Source: Albibeggiatoa sp964388965
GTDB taxonomy: Bacteria; Pseudomonadota; Gammaproteobacteria; Beggiatoales; Beggiatoaceae
Length of the DNA stretch: 13,860 nucleotides
Direction: 5' to 3'
NCBI GenBank assembly: GCA_964388965.1
Contig: CAYMCP010000083.1
Location: 1-13,860, forward strand
In this document: one piece after another, positions 5,391-13,627 of the stretch
Numbering within the stretch: the stretch's first letter is position 1
Layout of the letters: each line of letters starts with the position of its first letter
Notes under the pieces: model-generated
Told to the model about the DNA's origin: nothing
What the model saw: the letters and a program-made list of their open reading frames with translations, nothing else
The model's database searches: none
Translations under genes and position numbers: made by a program

Positions 5391-5448
5391 AGTTGATAAA
5401 GAAAAATAATGAGGAGGATTTAAAGATGTATGCAGTTGAATTTGAAAC
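5389..5448. repeat. 60-bp direct repeat, right copy
   Basis: Copy of 4564-4623 with three mismatches, at a constant offset of 825. It joins directly to the end of the 439-bp repeat, so 5390 is a recombination joint visible to within a few bases. Confidence 0.85.
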
Positions 5449-5593
5449 CACTGTAGAAAATAAAAGAGTTGCTATACCGCAACAATACAACTTAGACAAT
5501 CAAAAAGTGCGAGTCATTATTTTAACTGATGCGCCAATGGTAAAACCAGCAAATAAATTAATTGATATTATTGCCAGTGCTATGAGTAAATAA
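5426..5593 (+). CDS. Orphan small antitoxin-like protein
   Basis: 55 residues beginning MYAVEFETTVENKRVAIPQQ, then VRVIILTDAP, ending ANKLIDIIASAMSK. ATG 5426 is supported by a near-perfect GAGGAGG seven to eight bases upstream. The layout (short beta N-terminus, then a helical tail) matches the antitoxin at 4601, with which it shares its first eight codons and leader; the remainder is different. No toxin follows: the next gene is proS, 134 bases on. It may be an orphan antitoxin able to counter a toxin elsewhere, or a relic. Confidence 0.6.
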   Translation: MYAVEFETTVENKRVAIPQQYNLDNQKVRVIILTDAPMVKPANKLIDIIASAMSK

Positions 5594-5727
5594 GCAACAA
5601 CGCCTTATTTTTTATATTTATTGGTTAGCTGATTATTGAGAATTGAGAATTATTGTCGAGTATTTGCTAAAGTATCTTTCCTAATTCATAATTCCAAGTT
5701 CATCACTATTAAATCAAGGTTACATTT

Positions 5728-7443
5728 ATGCGTACAACTCGTTTCTTATTGTCCACTTTAAAGGAAACTCCAACTGATGCCGAAATTGTCAGCCATCAAC
5801 TCATGTTACGTGCAGGTTTGATTCGTAGATTAGCTGCCGGTCTGTACACATGGCTGCCACTTGGTTTAAGAGTATTACGCAAAGTAGAAAATATTGTCCG
5901 TGATGAAATGGATAAATCAGGCGCACAAGAAGTTTTAATGCCAGCAATACAACCAGCAGAGCTATGGCAAGAATCAGGACGTTGGGAGCAATATGGGCCT
6001 GAATTATTGCGGATGAATGACCGTCATGAGCGGGAATTTTGTTTTGGTCCAACTCATGAAGAAATTATTACCGATTTAATTCGTCGAGAAATTCGCAGTT
6101 ATAAGCAATTACCCGCTAATTTCTACCAAATTCAAACTAAATTCCGTGACGAAATTCGTCCACGTTTCGGCATCATGCGCGCGCGTGAATTTTTAATGAA
6201 AGATGCGTATTCTTTCCATCTGGAGCAAAGCTCATTACAAGAAACGTATGATGTCATGTTTCAAACTTATAGCAATATTTTCAATCGGTTAGGCTTAAAG
6301 TTTCGCGCCGTATTAGCAGATACTGGCAATATTGGTGGCAGTGCCTCGCATGAATTTCATGTTTTAGCGGATTCGGGAGAAGATGCAATTGCTTATAGCA
6401 ATGCTAGTCAATATGCAGCAAATGTTGAATTAGCAGAAGCTTTAGCATCAGGGGGTGAGCGTTCAGCACCTCAATCAAAATTAAGTGCGGCAGTTGGTAC
6501 ACCAGACCGACATACAATTGAAGAAGTAAGTAAATATCTTAATGTTAAACCAAACCAAATTATCAAAACTTTAATTGTCAAAGGTGCAGAAACTAATCTT
6601 GTTGCATTAGTCATACGAGGCGATCATACATTAAATGCAATTAAAGCAGAAAAATTAGCAGAGGTTGCAGAACCTTTCACTTTTGCGACACCAGAGGAAA
6701 TTAAAGCAAGTATTGGTTGCGGAATTGGCTCAATTGGACCTGTTGGTTTGCATATTCCAGTGATTGCAGACCACAGTGCAGCTCATCTAGTGGATTTTGT
6801 TTGTGGCGCAAATAAAGATGGTCAACATTTGGTGGATGTCAATTGGGGGCGGGATTTACCTGAGCCAAAAATAGCAGATATTCGTAATGTTGAAACAGGT
6901 GATCCTAGTCCCGACGGTAAAGGTAAGCTAGAAATTGCACGCGGCATCGAGGTTGGTCATATTTTTCAGCTTGGCAAGAAATATAGTCAGGCGATGCAAG
7001 CCACTGTTTTAGATGAAAAAGGACAATCTGTCGTATTGACTATGGGATGTTATGGAATTGGTGTTTCCCGTTTAGTAGCCGCAGCAATTGAGCAAAATCA
7101 TGATGAGCGCGGTATTATTTGGCCACAGGCAATTTCGCCATTTAGCCTTGTCATTTTGCCAATGAATATGCACAAATCTCAACGAGTGCTTGAAGCGGCT
7201 GAAAATATGTACAACACTTTAACTAATCTTGGTATTGACGTACTACTTGACGACCGTAAAGAGCGTGCTGGTGTCATGTTCGCGGATATGGAATTAATTG
7301 GTATTCCACATCGTTTGATTATCGGTGAAAAGGGTTTAGATCAGGGTTTTATGGAATATCAAAATCGTCAAGCAAAAGAAAGTACGCAAAATATTCCATT
7401 GGATGAAATTGTGTATTTTTTACAAGAAAAACTTGCCGGTTAA
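5728..7443 (+). CDS. proS: Prolyl-tRNA synthetase, bacterial type with editing domain
   Basis: 571 residues, against about 572 in E. coli. It charges tRNA-Pro with proline in the cytoplasm. Class II catalytic motifs: motif 1 around 40-80, TXE-type FGPTHEE (107-112), motif 2 KFRDEIRPRFGIMRAREF (138-155) and motif 3 MGCYGIGVSRL (439-449). Between motifs 2 and 3 lies the INS (YbaK-like) editing domain, about 224-407, which clears Ala-tRNA-Pro, with K280 in NQIIKTLIVKG, GPVGLHIP (337-344) and H367 near DVNW. The C-terminal anticodon-binding domain runs from about 470 (LVILPMN to LDDRKERAGVMFADMELIGIPHRL). AAGG at 5716-5719 is the ribosome site. It is intact and marks the end of the TA mosaic on its left. 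Confidence 0.97.
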   Translation: MRTTRFLLSTLKETPTDAEIVSHQLMLRAGLIRRLAAGLYTWLPLGLRVLRKVENIVRDEMDKSGAQEVLMPAIQPAELWQESGRWEQYGPELLRMNDRHEREFCFGPTHEEIITDLIRREIRSYKQLPANFYQIQTKFRDEIRPRFGIMRAREFLMKDAYSFHLEQSSLQETYDVMFQTYSNIFNRLGLKFRAVLADTGNIGGSASHEFHVLADSGEDAIAYSNASQYAANVELAEALASGGERSAPQSKLSAAVGTPDRHTIEEVSKYLNVKPNQIIKTLIVKGAETNLVALVIRGDHTLNAIKAEKLAEVAEPFTFATPEEIKASIGCGIGSIGPVGLHIPVIADHSAAHLVDFVCGANKDGQHLVDVNWGRDLPEPKIADIRNVETGDPSPDGKGKLEIARGIEVGHIFQLGKKYSQAMQATVLDEKGQSVVLTMGCYGIGVSRLVAAAIEQNHDERGIIWPQAISPFSLVILPMNMHKSQRVLEAAENMYNTLTNLGIDVLLDDRKERAGVMFADMELIGIPHRLIIGEKGLDQGFMEYQNRQAKESTQNIPLDEIVYFLQEKLAG

Positions 7444-7468
7444 AATAAATAATTATCAATGAATTAGA

Positions 7469-7507
7469 GTAACCGCATTTAAAATTAATTTTCTTTGATG
7501 CGATTAC
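7469..7507. terminator. Imperfect inverted repeat after proS
   Basis: gtaaccgcat (7469-7478) and atgcgattac (7498-7507) can pair over ten bases with one mismatch, around an 18-base AT-rich loop. It lies 26 bases after the proS stop. There is no T-run after it, so it is a weak terminator or an mRNA 3' stem. Confidence 0.3.
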
Positions 7508-7532
7508 GCTAGTAAATTATTAATTATCGTTT

Positions 7533-7583
7533 CCTCGTCCCAATGGTCTCCGTTGGGAGGCAGCAAGGATGCTCTGCGTCCTG
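7533..7583. repeat. REP-like element of a second type
   Basis: cctcgtcccaa (7533-7543) mirrors ttgggagg (7554-7561), and aggatgc-tct-gcgtcct (7566-7582) forms a second stem with one mismatch. The two-hairpin design and the cctcgt start match the elements at 356, 3620 and 4430, but the stem sequences differ, so it is a related subfamily. Confidence 0.65.
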
Positions 7584-7637
7584 ATTTATTGTGGGTTGCA
7601 GATACAGAGTAAAATTTTTATGTGAACTGCGTAACGC

Positions 7638-7864
7638 CTAAATAGTTAAAAGCTTTTCCATTTCATCATAAAATCTCTCAATATCATCAACCACAATCAT
7701 ATCGTTATCTTTTCTTTGATTATCGAAAACAAACAATTCAGCCGTTTGTAAGTTACTAGTTTTTATAACAACTTTTTTTCGATAATTATTTTTTTACAGG
7801 CGGCTTGAAGCAAAAGATCAATTGCATTTTCTAAAATTGAGAAAAAATATTGAAAATATGTCAT
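7638..7864 (-). pseudogene. Small gene of unknown function, broken by one frameshift
   Basis: ATG 7864-7862 touches the phosphatase stop and reads MTYFQYFFSILENAIDLLLQ to a stop at 7763. In the next frame, from an A7 run (about 7789-7795), NNYRKKVVIKTSNLQTAELF continues to VDDIERFYDEMEKLLTI and TAG at 7638. Adding one A to the run joins the two into about 75 residues. The sequence looks coding throughout (charged and hydrophobic spacing) but I recognise no family. The 3' position in the kinase-phosphatase operon without a ribosome site suggests translational coupling. A sequencing error in the homopolymer, a real pseudogene, or slippage at A7 would all fit. Confidence 0.45.
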
Positions 7865-8740
7865 CTAATGTTTCGATATATGCGATGTTTTGCATAACGA
7901 AACAGAGCAAAATATGGGAGAGCGAAGAGCAATGCGCGAACCGCTTGGGATTAGATAAAAATTTTCTAACATCTTTTGTAACCAAGTTTTAGTTTGATTT
8001 GATTTCTCAGCAAGCACTTTAACCAAAATGACTGAAATATTATCATTTCCACCTCTATCATTAGCAGCATCTATTAAATATTGTGTGGCAAAAGATAAAT
8101 TATGTTGATACTCAGTTAAAATATTATAAATTTCAATATCATCTAACATATCGTTTAAACCATCAGAACATAATAAATAAATGTCATTCGCCAATACAAA
8201 TTGTTCTTGTAGGTCTACATTCACGGTTTTGCTAACGCCTAGAGCACGAGTAACTAAATTACGATTTGGTGAATGGCGTGCTTGTTCTGGCGTGTAATAA
8301 CCACAATCGATTAAATCTTGTGATACAGAATGGTCTTTAGTCAAAGGCTTAAATTCGTGGTATCGTAGGCGATATAAACGTGAATCACCAACATGAGCAA
8401 TAAAAACCGTATCGTCACGAAATAAAGCGGCAACAATAGTTGTCCCCATACCACGATATTGCGGTTGCAACTCCGCCGCAGAAAAAATGGACTGATTCGC
8501 CTTTACTATCGCTTGCTCTAATTGTAAACCAGTATGCGGGTTGTGTTCTAATTCAGCCAATTCAGTTAAACTAGACATAACGGTTTGTACTGCGATTTCA
8601 CTGGCAACCTCGCCTGCTTGATAGCCTCCCATACCGTCCGCTAATACTACCAAGCCTTGTGTTTCATCACAGCTCAAACAATCTTCATTATGGGGTCTAA
8701 CCAAGCCTGTATCAGAAAGACAACTTATTTCTAGGCGCAT
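7865..8740 (-). CDS. PP2C-type Ser/Thr protein phosphatase
   Basis: 291 residues. Removes phosphate from Ser/Thr of proteins, using two metal ions; cytoplasmic. PP2C (Stp1/PrpC) motifs: RPHNED (15-20), LADGMGGYQAGEVAS (33-47), RGMGTT (96-101), HVGDSRLYRL (116-125), LLCSDGLNDML (189-199) and DRGGNDNISVILVKV (228-242), with the metal-binding Asps all present. ATG 8740 is chosen over 8779 and 8752 because GAGG lies six bases upstream. It overlaps the kinase gene by 29 bases, so the pair is co-translated; such phosphatases reverse the neighbouring kinase. Residues 243-291 form an unusual tail beyond the phosphatase fold, ending SLCKTSHISKH, that may be acquired DNA. Confidence 0.93.
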   Translation of the reverse strand: MRLEISCLSDTGLVRPHNEDCLSCDETQGLVVLADGMGGYQAGEVASEIAVQTVMSSLTELAELEHNPHTGLQLEQAIVKANQSIFSAAELQPQYRGMGTTIVAALFRDDTVFIAHVGDSRLYRLRYHEFKPLTKDHSVSQDLIDCGYYTPEQARHSPNRNLVTRALGVSKTVNVDLQEQFVLANDIYLLCSDGLNDMLDDIEIYNILTEYQHNLSFATQYLIDAANDRGGNDNISVILVKVLAEKSNQTKTWLQKMLENFYLIPSGSRIALRSPIFCSVSLCKTSHISKH

Positions 8741-11069
8741 ATTCAGCCTCATTACTACAATCACGCAACGCTTGAGCAAACTGCACCCCAGTCTGAAACC
8801 GTGCCTGCGGACTTTTTGCTAATGCAGTATCTATGATGTGTTTTAAATGGATAGGAATGTCTGCACGTATTTGAGTAATATCAGGATGTAATTCATTAGC
8901 AATTTTAAACATCAAGCTTGCCATTGAATCTGCTTGAAACGGCAATTTTCCTGTTAATAACTGATATAACATAATTCCTAATGAAAATAAATCAGTACGT
9001 CCATCTATTTTTTTACCTGCTAATTGCTCTGGAGACATGTAAGATGGCGTACCTAAAATTACTCCTGTTTTGGTTTTATGCGTATCCGTAATACGTGCAA
9101 TGCCAAAATCGGTTATTTTAATCTGATTTGTTGCAGGATTGTACATTATATTAGCAGGTTTAATATCTCGATGTATTACCTGATGTTGGTGCGCGTAGTC
9201 TAATGCACTGGCAATGCGCCCTACAATTTCCAACACCATATTGATAGATAACAAATTTTCTTGACGTGAATAGGGAACGAGATTACCACCTTTAAAAAAT
9301 TCCATCGCAATATAAGCTAAATCTTGTTCACCACCTGCGTCGTAGATACGAATAATGTCTTTATGATATAAACGTCCTGCGGCACTGGCTTCACGAAAAA
9401 AACGAATAATCGTCTCTTGCAAATCATTTGCATCAAATTCTTCAAACAATGATAATGTTTTAATCGCTACCAAGCGGTCAAGTTTAGTGTCACGTCCCAA
9501 ATATACGACACCCATCGCGCCTTTACCTAGCTGTCGCTCGATCTGATAACGACCAATGCTTGGTTTTTGGTTACTACTGTCTAAGTTCGTTAATTGATGC
9601 AATGGCAATTTGGGTAGACTAACACGTTGTAAACGCTCTAAACGTTGTTGTGCATCACGGAAATTTATACTATGCGTTAAAATATAACGATAAACTGTCA
9701 TTGCCCGTCTAACTTGTTGTTTTATTTCGCAATCTAACGCTAAATTATATAACAAACCTAAAATAGCCTCATCTGGTGGACATAATCGGAATTTTTCAAA
9801 GGCTAAATCTAAATATCCTTGTCCCTGAAATGCTAAACCTAATAAACGATTGTTTTCAACGGCATCAGGTCGTAAGCGTACCGCATCTTGATAAGTTTCT
9901 GCTAAATATTTCAAGCGCAACGCAAAATGTGTTATTAAAATAAACAAAATTGGTAGAACGATGTGTAATATTACACCGTAAACGAGCAAACTAACATAAA
10001 TTATCCACAACACAGCAAGCCATATTGCTGAAATCAACAACTTATTTTTTAAATATGGATATAGTAACAATAAATATAAAAAACTACTAAAAAACAAAAT
10101 ACTTTCTAAATAGTTTGTCCATTGGTGCGTTTGTAGGTATTGTTGATTAAAAACGCTATTTAAAATCTTTGCCGTGTGCAATAAAGTTGATTTTTCAGTC
10201 ATATTAGCGAGCAAAACGATTTTATTTTGATAAGTTTGTGGTTTTTTTTGTAATGCGTCTAAAAAGCTTTCAACAGTTAGATTTGGTGGACTGATTGCGC
10301 TGAAATGTGCTGGTATTTGATAATCAAGTTGTTTTAATATTGTTATAGCAAAATCATCCAATTTATCTAAATGGGCAATCGGGTGTCTATATTGACTAAA
10401 AATTGCCTGTATTGTTTTATCTGAGTACTCACCCAATATGATATTATCAAATTCTGCTAATGCTTCGCTCAGACGCGCATCGCCACTCATTTCATAACTT
10501 AATTGACTTAATCTATCTTGTAATTGCAGTAATTCATCGAGTGTTCTATCGGGTTCAAAGCTATTTTGATAAAATTGCTGTAATTGAAATAAAATTGCTT
10601 GATCGGTAGCTATTCGTGCGCGAATTTCTTGGCTATCATTAATCATCTGTTGCAATTGTTTTAAATATCCAGGTAAAGCGACTAATTTTGATTGCTGATA
10701 ATATATCAATAAAGCGTCAATTTGTGCTTGTACAGGATTAGGTTGCGGTTGTGATAAATCTACGTGTAACGCAAGCAATTTAGCATGAGGTGCAATTTTT
10801 TTAATGAATTTTGCATAATGTAAACGATTGATCGGATACTCGCGTAACGCCGTTTGAGTTTTATCATCTACAACAATAATCGCTAATTGGGGATGCAAAG
10901 GCTTTGCGATTTGATAGCTATGTTGTTGTAGAAACCATTGCTCAAACGGTTGTAATTTTTGATTTATTATCAATAATATTGTTGCAATACAAATTATCCA
11001 TACAATATCATATTGCCAAAAATGTGTGGAAAAAATTTGATTTAAATTGTCTCCTAGCTGTTTTTTCAT
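8712..11069 (-). CDS. Membrane Ser/Thr protein kinase with CHASE2-like sensor and TPR-like linker
   Basis: 785 residues. A transmembrane helix (about 22-38), a long CHASE2-like sensor (about 55-318; QLAIIVVDDKTQ at 61-72, KIVLLANM at 283-290), three transmembrane helices (about 322-382), a TPR-like linker (about 390-485) and a C-terminal Hanks-type kinase (508-770). Kinase marks: G-loop GKGAMG (515-520), K537 in VAIK, E560, HRDIKPAN with D635 and N640, DFG (654-656) and GTPSYMSPEQ (673-682): all catalytic residues present, so active. The sensor faces the periplasm and the kinase the cytoplasm. The sensor centre (110-250) is rich in Gln/Leu helices, and some CHASE2 positions look degenerate. 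No ribosome site precedes ATG 11069; a TATATT hexamer lies only four bases upstream of it, so a leaderless or very short leader mRNA is possible. The PP2C gene follows with overlap. Confidence 0.92.
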   Translation of the reverse strand: MKKQLGDNLNQIFSTHFWQYDIVWIICIATILLIINQKLQPFEQWFLQQHSYQIAKPLHPQLAIIVVDDKTQTALREYPINRLHYAKFIKKIAPHAKLLALHVDLSQPQPNPVQAQIDALLIYYQQSKLVALPGYLKQLQQMINDSQEIRARIATDQAILFQLQQFYQNSFEPDRTLDELLQLQDRLSQLSYEMSGDARLSEALAEFDNIILGEYSDKTIQAIFSQYRHPIAHLDKLDDFAITILKQLDYQIPAHFSAISPPNLTVESFLDALQKKPQTYQNKIVLLANMTEKSTLLHTAKILNSVFNQQYLQTHQWTNYLESILFFSSFLYLLLLYPYLKNKLLISAIWLAVLWIIYVSLLVYGVILHIVLPILFILITHFALRLKYLAETYQDAVRLRPDAVENNRLLGLAFQGQGYLDLAFEKFRLCPPDEAILGLLYNLALDCEIKQQVRRAMTVYRYILTHSINFRDAQQRLERLQRVSLPKLPLHQLTNLDSSNQKPSIGRYQIERQLGKGAMGVVYLGRDTKLDRLVAIKTLSLFEEFDANDLQETIIRFFREASAAGRLYHKDIIRIYDAGGEQDLAYIAMEFFKGGNLVPYSRQENLLSINMVLEIVGRIASALDYAHQHQVIHRDIKPANIMYNPATNQIKITDFGIARITDTHKTKTGVILGTPSYMSPEQLAGKKIDGRTDLFSLGIMLYQLLTGKLPFQADSMASLMFKIANELHPDITQIRADIPIHLKHIIDTALAKSPQARFQTGVQFAQALRDCSNEAEYAPRNKLSF

Positions 11070-11368
11070 AGGAATATAGTCTAGTGAATGGTTTAAATCC
11101 GACGGAGCAGATTGTATGCCATTACCAAAAAATCAGTTTTCCTAATTCACGAATCGGTAAACATACTTAGTACAGTGTACCAAATAGTTACTTTTTGTTT
11201 AATTTACTAATAAAAATAAAATATAATTATTATTCAAATAGATTACGCAATGTTGAAAAATTATTTTACACATATCATTGATGATACGCTTATCAATCTT
11301 AGTCTTGAATTTATAAATAACACAGGTTATGTTTAGAATAGTACGATAACTGAATGAAGAGAATACGC
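11070..11368. other. Divergent intergenic region between kinase and acidic-protein gene
   Basis: About 300 bases, very AT-rich, serving two divergent genes. Seen: the palindrome GTACA-G-TGTAC (11170-11180), a TATAAT hexamer on the plus strand (11222-11227), and ATCAT-TG-ATGAT (11276-11287). A 28-codon frame at 11250-11336 (MLKNYFTHII and on) has no ribosome site and is not called. No RNA gene or REP is seen. Confidence 0.4.
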
Positions 11369-12052
11369 ATGGCAAAACCTTTACAGCTTATCAATGAAGA
11401 TGGCTTGTTATTAACAGTACGTCTATTGCGTAAAAATGATGCGTATGGAGACGACGACGCATTTACTTATGACAAAGATGAACCTAGCCTAGAAGTCTTT
11501 GATGCGAGTGGATTTGAGGAAGAACCTGAAATTTATGGTTATTTTACTGGAATTCGTTTTACTGTAGGCGAGCTATTCGTTGAGCAAATCGAAGATGGAA
11601 CAGCAATTAGCGAAAATTTTTCAATTTGGGGCATTTCTGAGTCTACTGTTGCTATTATGCAAAATTGGCTTGTTAAACAACTTTCTGAATTGGAAAAGGG
11701 ATTTATAGATATTTCGTGGTTGGAAAAAACTAAGTTTACGCCAACACAACAAATATCAATGCCAAAAAAATCGCCCTATCATCCAAGTAATTTGTTTCGA
11801 GAAATTGAAAAAAGTTTAGATTTTGAAGAATTTGAAAACGAGTCAGAAGAAGATTTTGAGGAATATGAAAACGACGAAGATGATGATAGATACCACTTTG
11901 TATTGAAAGAACTCGATGCTGCATTACGCGCTTTAGATTTAGCTGAAACCGCTGATAATCAGTGGAAACAAGGACATGTTGAATTACGTTTATGTATTCT
12001 TGCCGCAAAAAAACAAATTCTTAAAGCAATTCAATTGACGCGTTACAGTTAA
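11369..12052 (+). CDS. Acidic protein of unknown function
   Basis: 227 residues from ATG 11369, which has GAAGAG (11356-11361) at good distance; the upstream ATG 11354 has no ribosome site. The N-terminal half (MAKPLQLINEDGLLLTVRLL, IYGYFTGIRFTVGELFVEQI, WGISESTVAIMQNWL) looks like a compact alpha/beta domain. Residues about 150-180 are almost all acidic (a run of D/E with N, Y and F, such as EESEEDFEEY-like stretches). The C-terminus (FVLKELDAALRALDLAE to AAKKQILKAIQLTRYS) is predicted helical. No signal peptide or membrane segment, so cytoplasmic. Not recognised as any family. It is divergent from the kinase and might be a phosphorylation target or regulator; that is only a guess from position. 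Confidence 0.75.
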   Translation: MAKPLQLINEDGLLLTVRLLRKNDAYGDDDAFTYDKDEPSLEVFDASGFEEEPEIYGYFTGIRFTVGELFVEQIEDGTAISENFSIWGISESTVAIMQNWLVKQLSELEKGFIDISWLEKTKFTPTQQISMPKKSPYHPSNLFREIEKSLDFEEFENESEEDFEEYENDEDDDRYHFVLKELDAALRALDLAETADNQWKQGHVELRLCILAAKKQILKAIQLTRYS

Positions 12053-12184
12053 AAATAGTTAAAAACTTATCGTTTACCACATAAAACCTTACAAGTCTGA
12101 GGTGCAGCGAACGTGTGGGTTGTTAGCTATCTTTAATTTGTATATTTTTCGATGCGCTAAAAATTATTAATCTTTGGCGGTAAT

Positions 12185-13207
12185 TTAAGCGATAAGTTGC
12201 TGGCAGACTTTTTGTGCTTGTCGCCAACGGTAGTTTTTTGCTAATTCATGCCATTGCATACCACCTTTACCACGTAATCGGATTAATCGGGCTTGCGAAA
12301 CAGGTGCGAGAGAAAGATGATTGCATTGCTCCATAACTTGTAAAACCGCAGGACGATTATTACAAATCAATACCATATCACAACCTGCCTGCAACGCACT
12401 ATTCACTCGCGCAGGCATATCGCTGATTACACTTGCACCTTCCATATTTAAATCGTCACTAAAAATGACTCCTTGAAAATGCAAATGTTGGCGCAGTACG
12501 TTTTGCATCCAATAGCGCGAAAATCCTGCTGGTTGATTATCTACTTGGCTATAAATTACGTGTGCTGGCATGATTGCAGTTAAACCTATTTTAATAAGAT
12601 GTTGGAAAGGATATAAATCTGCTTGAATGTGTTTAAGTGGGCGACAATCAACGGGAATTTCATGATGTGAATCTGCGCTGACAGCACCATGTCCGGGAAA
12701 ATGTTTACCCACTGAACCCATTCCAGCTTTTTTTAATCCTTTGACTAAAGCCTGAGCTAATACAGCTACTACTTGTTGATCTGAATGAAATGCACGATCA
12801 CCAATGACCTCGCTAATTCCGATATTAACATCTAAAACAGGCGTAAAACTAAAATCTACACCAACAGCACGCAGCTCAGTCGCCAATAGCCAACCAATTT
12901 GTTCACTCCATTGTAATGCTTGATGTGGTGCGCAATCGTAATATTGTCCTAATTTTGCCATTGCTGGCAGCGTCGTGAAATGCTCACGAAATCGTTGTAC
13001 TCGACCACCTTCATGATCAACTGAGATCAATAGCGATGGTTGACGAATTTGACGAATTTGTTGAGTAAGCAAAGATAATTGTTGAGGAGAGGTATAATTT
13101 CGAGTAAATAAAATCACACCGCCAATTAATGGGTGTTTTAATAATTGTTGCTCTTTTTCTGTGAGCGTAAGACCTTCGAGGTCTATCATTAGTGGACCAA
13201 GTGTCAT
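12185..13207 (-). CDS. nagZ: Beta-N-acetylhexosaminidase (peptidoglycan recycling)
   Basis: 340 residues, against 341 in E. coli. GH3 enzyme that removes GlcNAc from GlcNAc-anhydroMurNAc-peptides in the cytoplasm during cell-wall recycling; its product can induce AmpC in species that have AmpR. Landmarks: ISVDHEGGRVQRFREHFTTL (61-80), VGKHFPGHGAVSADSHHEIP (166-185) carrying the family's catalytic His loop, IMPAHVIYS (212-220) and the nucleophile Asp in FSDDLNMEGA (249-258). ATG 13207 is chosen because GAAG lies seven to eight bases upstream and E. coli NagZ starts at the equivalent MGPVMLD; the TTG at 13219 adds four residues. Convergent with the acidic-protein gene. Only a 132-base gap separates them, and no clear terminator is seen there. 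Confidence 0.95.
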   Translation of the reverse strand: MTLGPLMIDLEGLTLTEKEQQLLKHPLIGGVILFTRNYTSPQQLSLLTQQIRQIRQPSLLISVDHEGGRVQRFREHFTTLPAMAKLGQYYDCAPHQALQWSEQIGWLLATELRAVGVDFSFTPVLDVNIGISEVIGDRAFHSDQQVVAVLAQALVKGLKKAGMGSVGKHFPGHGAVSADSHHEIPVDCRPLKHIQADLYPFQHLIKIGLTAIMPAHVIYSQVDNQPAGFSRYWMQNVLRQHLHFQGVIFSDDLNMEGASVISDMPARVNSALQAGCDMVLICNNRPAVLQVMEQCNHLSLAPVSQARLIRLRGKGGMQWHELAKNYRWRQAQKVCQQLIA

Positions 13208-13275
13208 GAGTGTCTTCAACTTAAAAAGCTGAATTTTACACGAAAAAGTCTTGTTAGTTTTAAATCTATCAGGAG

Positions 13276-13392
13276 TTAAATGTCGTAGGATGCTGATGCG
13301 TCCAATTGGGTGACAACGCGGTGCATTTGCAAAATACCAAGCCCAAGTAAACCTTGTCCAAAAACAAGCGATGTATAGAACCCATTTGAAAT
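13276..13392 (-). pseudogene. Possible 3' remnant of an unknown gene
   Basis: Minus-strand frame of 38 codons between two stops, reading GFYTSLVFGQGLLGLGILQM then HRVVTQLDASASYDI and TAA. The composition is protein-like (Gly/Leu-rich, membrane-like) and codon use resembles the neighbours. It has no ATG before residue 23, and it is short. It may be a leftover gene end or chance. It lies about 70 bases upstream of nagZ. Confidence 0.22.
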
Positions 13393-13479
13393 CTAAAAAA
13401 TATGTTAAACTTTCAATTCACAATAAAAAGCCTGTCTATCCAAATCACCTGTTACATCCTATTCAATGCACCATCTCAT

Positions 13480-13626
13480 TTAAGATTTTATAATTTTATC
13501 GTATTCTGCATGAGTGCCAATCCAAAACCAAAGTAGTCCATCTTCTATTTCTACAGCTAAGGCACGATACTGAATGCCAACACGTACAGAACGATAACGC
13601 TTAATTTGTTTGAAGTATGACGATGG
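13480..13626 (-). pseudogene. C-terminal fragment of a RelE-like toxin
   Basis: Reads PSSYFKQIKRYRSVRVGIQY then RALAVEIEDGLLWFWIGTHA and EYDKIIKS to TAA at 13480. The FKQI..SVRVG..YRA...WFWIGTHxEYD pattern is the C-terminal half of a common RelE/ParE-like toxin family (memory). The N-terminal half of about 45 residues is missing: upstream the frame enters the MITE-like element at 13628, and the sequence beyond that element does not look like the missing half. No antitoxin is seen downstream. Not functional as it stands. Confidence 0.6.
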
Positions 13627-13627
13627 A

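Noticed and set aside
1..5600. Whole left part as one novel defence system
   Set aside because: Genes are ordinary TA families, mostly broken, and the order is explained by repeats and recombination rather than a conserved operon.
5801..6052. Minus-strand frame within proS
   Set aside because: Antisense to the catalytic domain of proS.
11250..11336. 28-codon frame MLKNYFTHIIDD... upstream of the acidic-protein gene
   Set aside because: No ribosome site and too short to separate from chance in AT-rich DNA.
11736..12008. Minus-strand frame within the acidic-protein gene
   Set aside because: Arises from the D/E-rich codons read backward; no ribosome site.
13271..13286. Good GGAG ribosome site followed by ATG on the plus strand
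   Set aside because: The second codon after ATG is TAG; no product.
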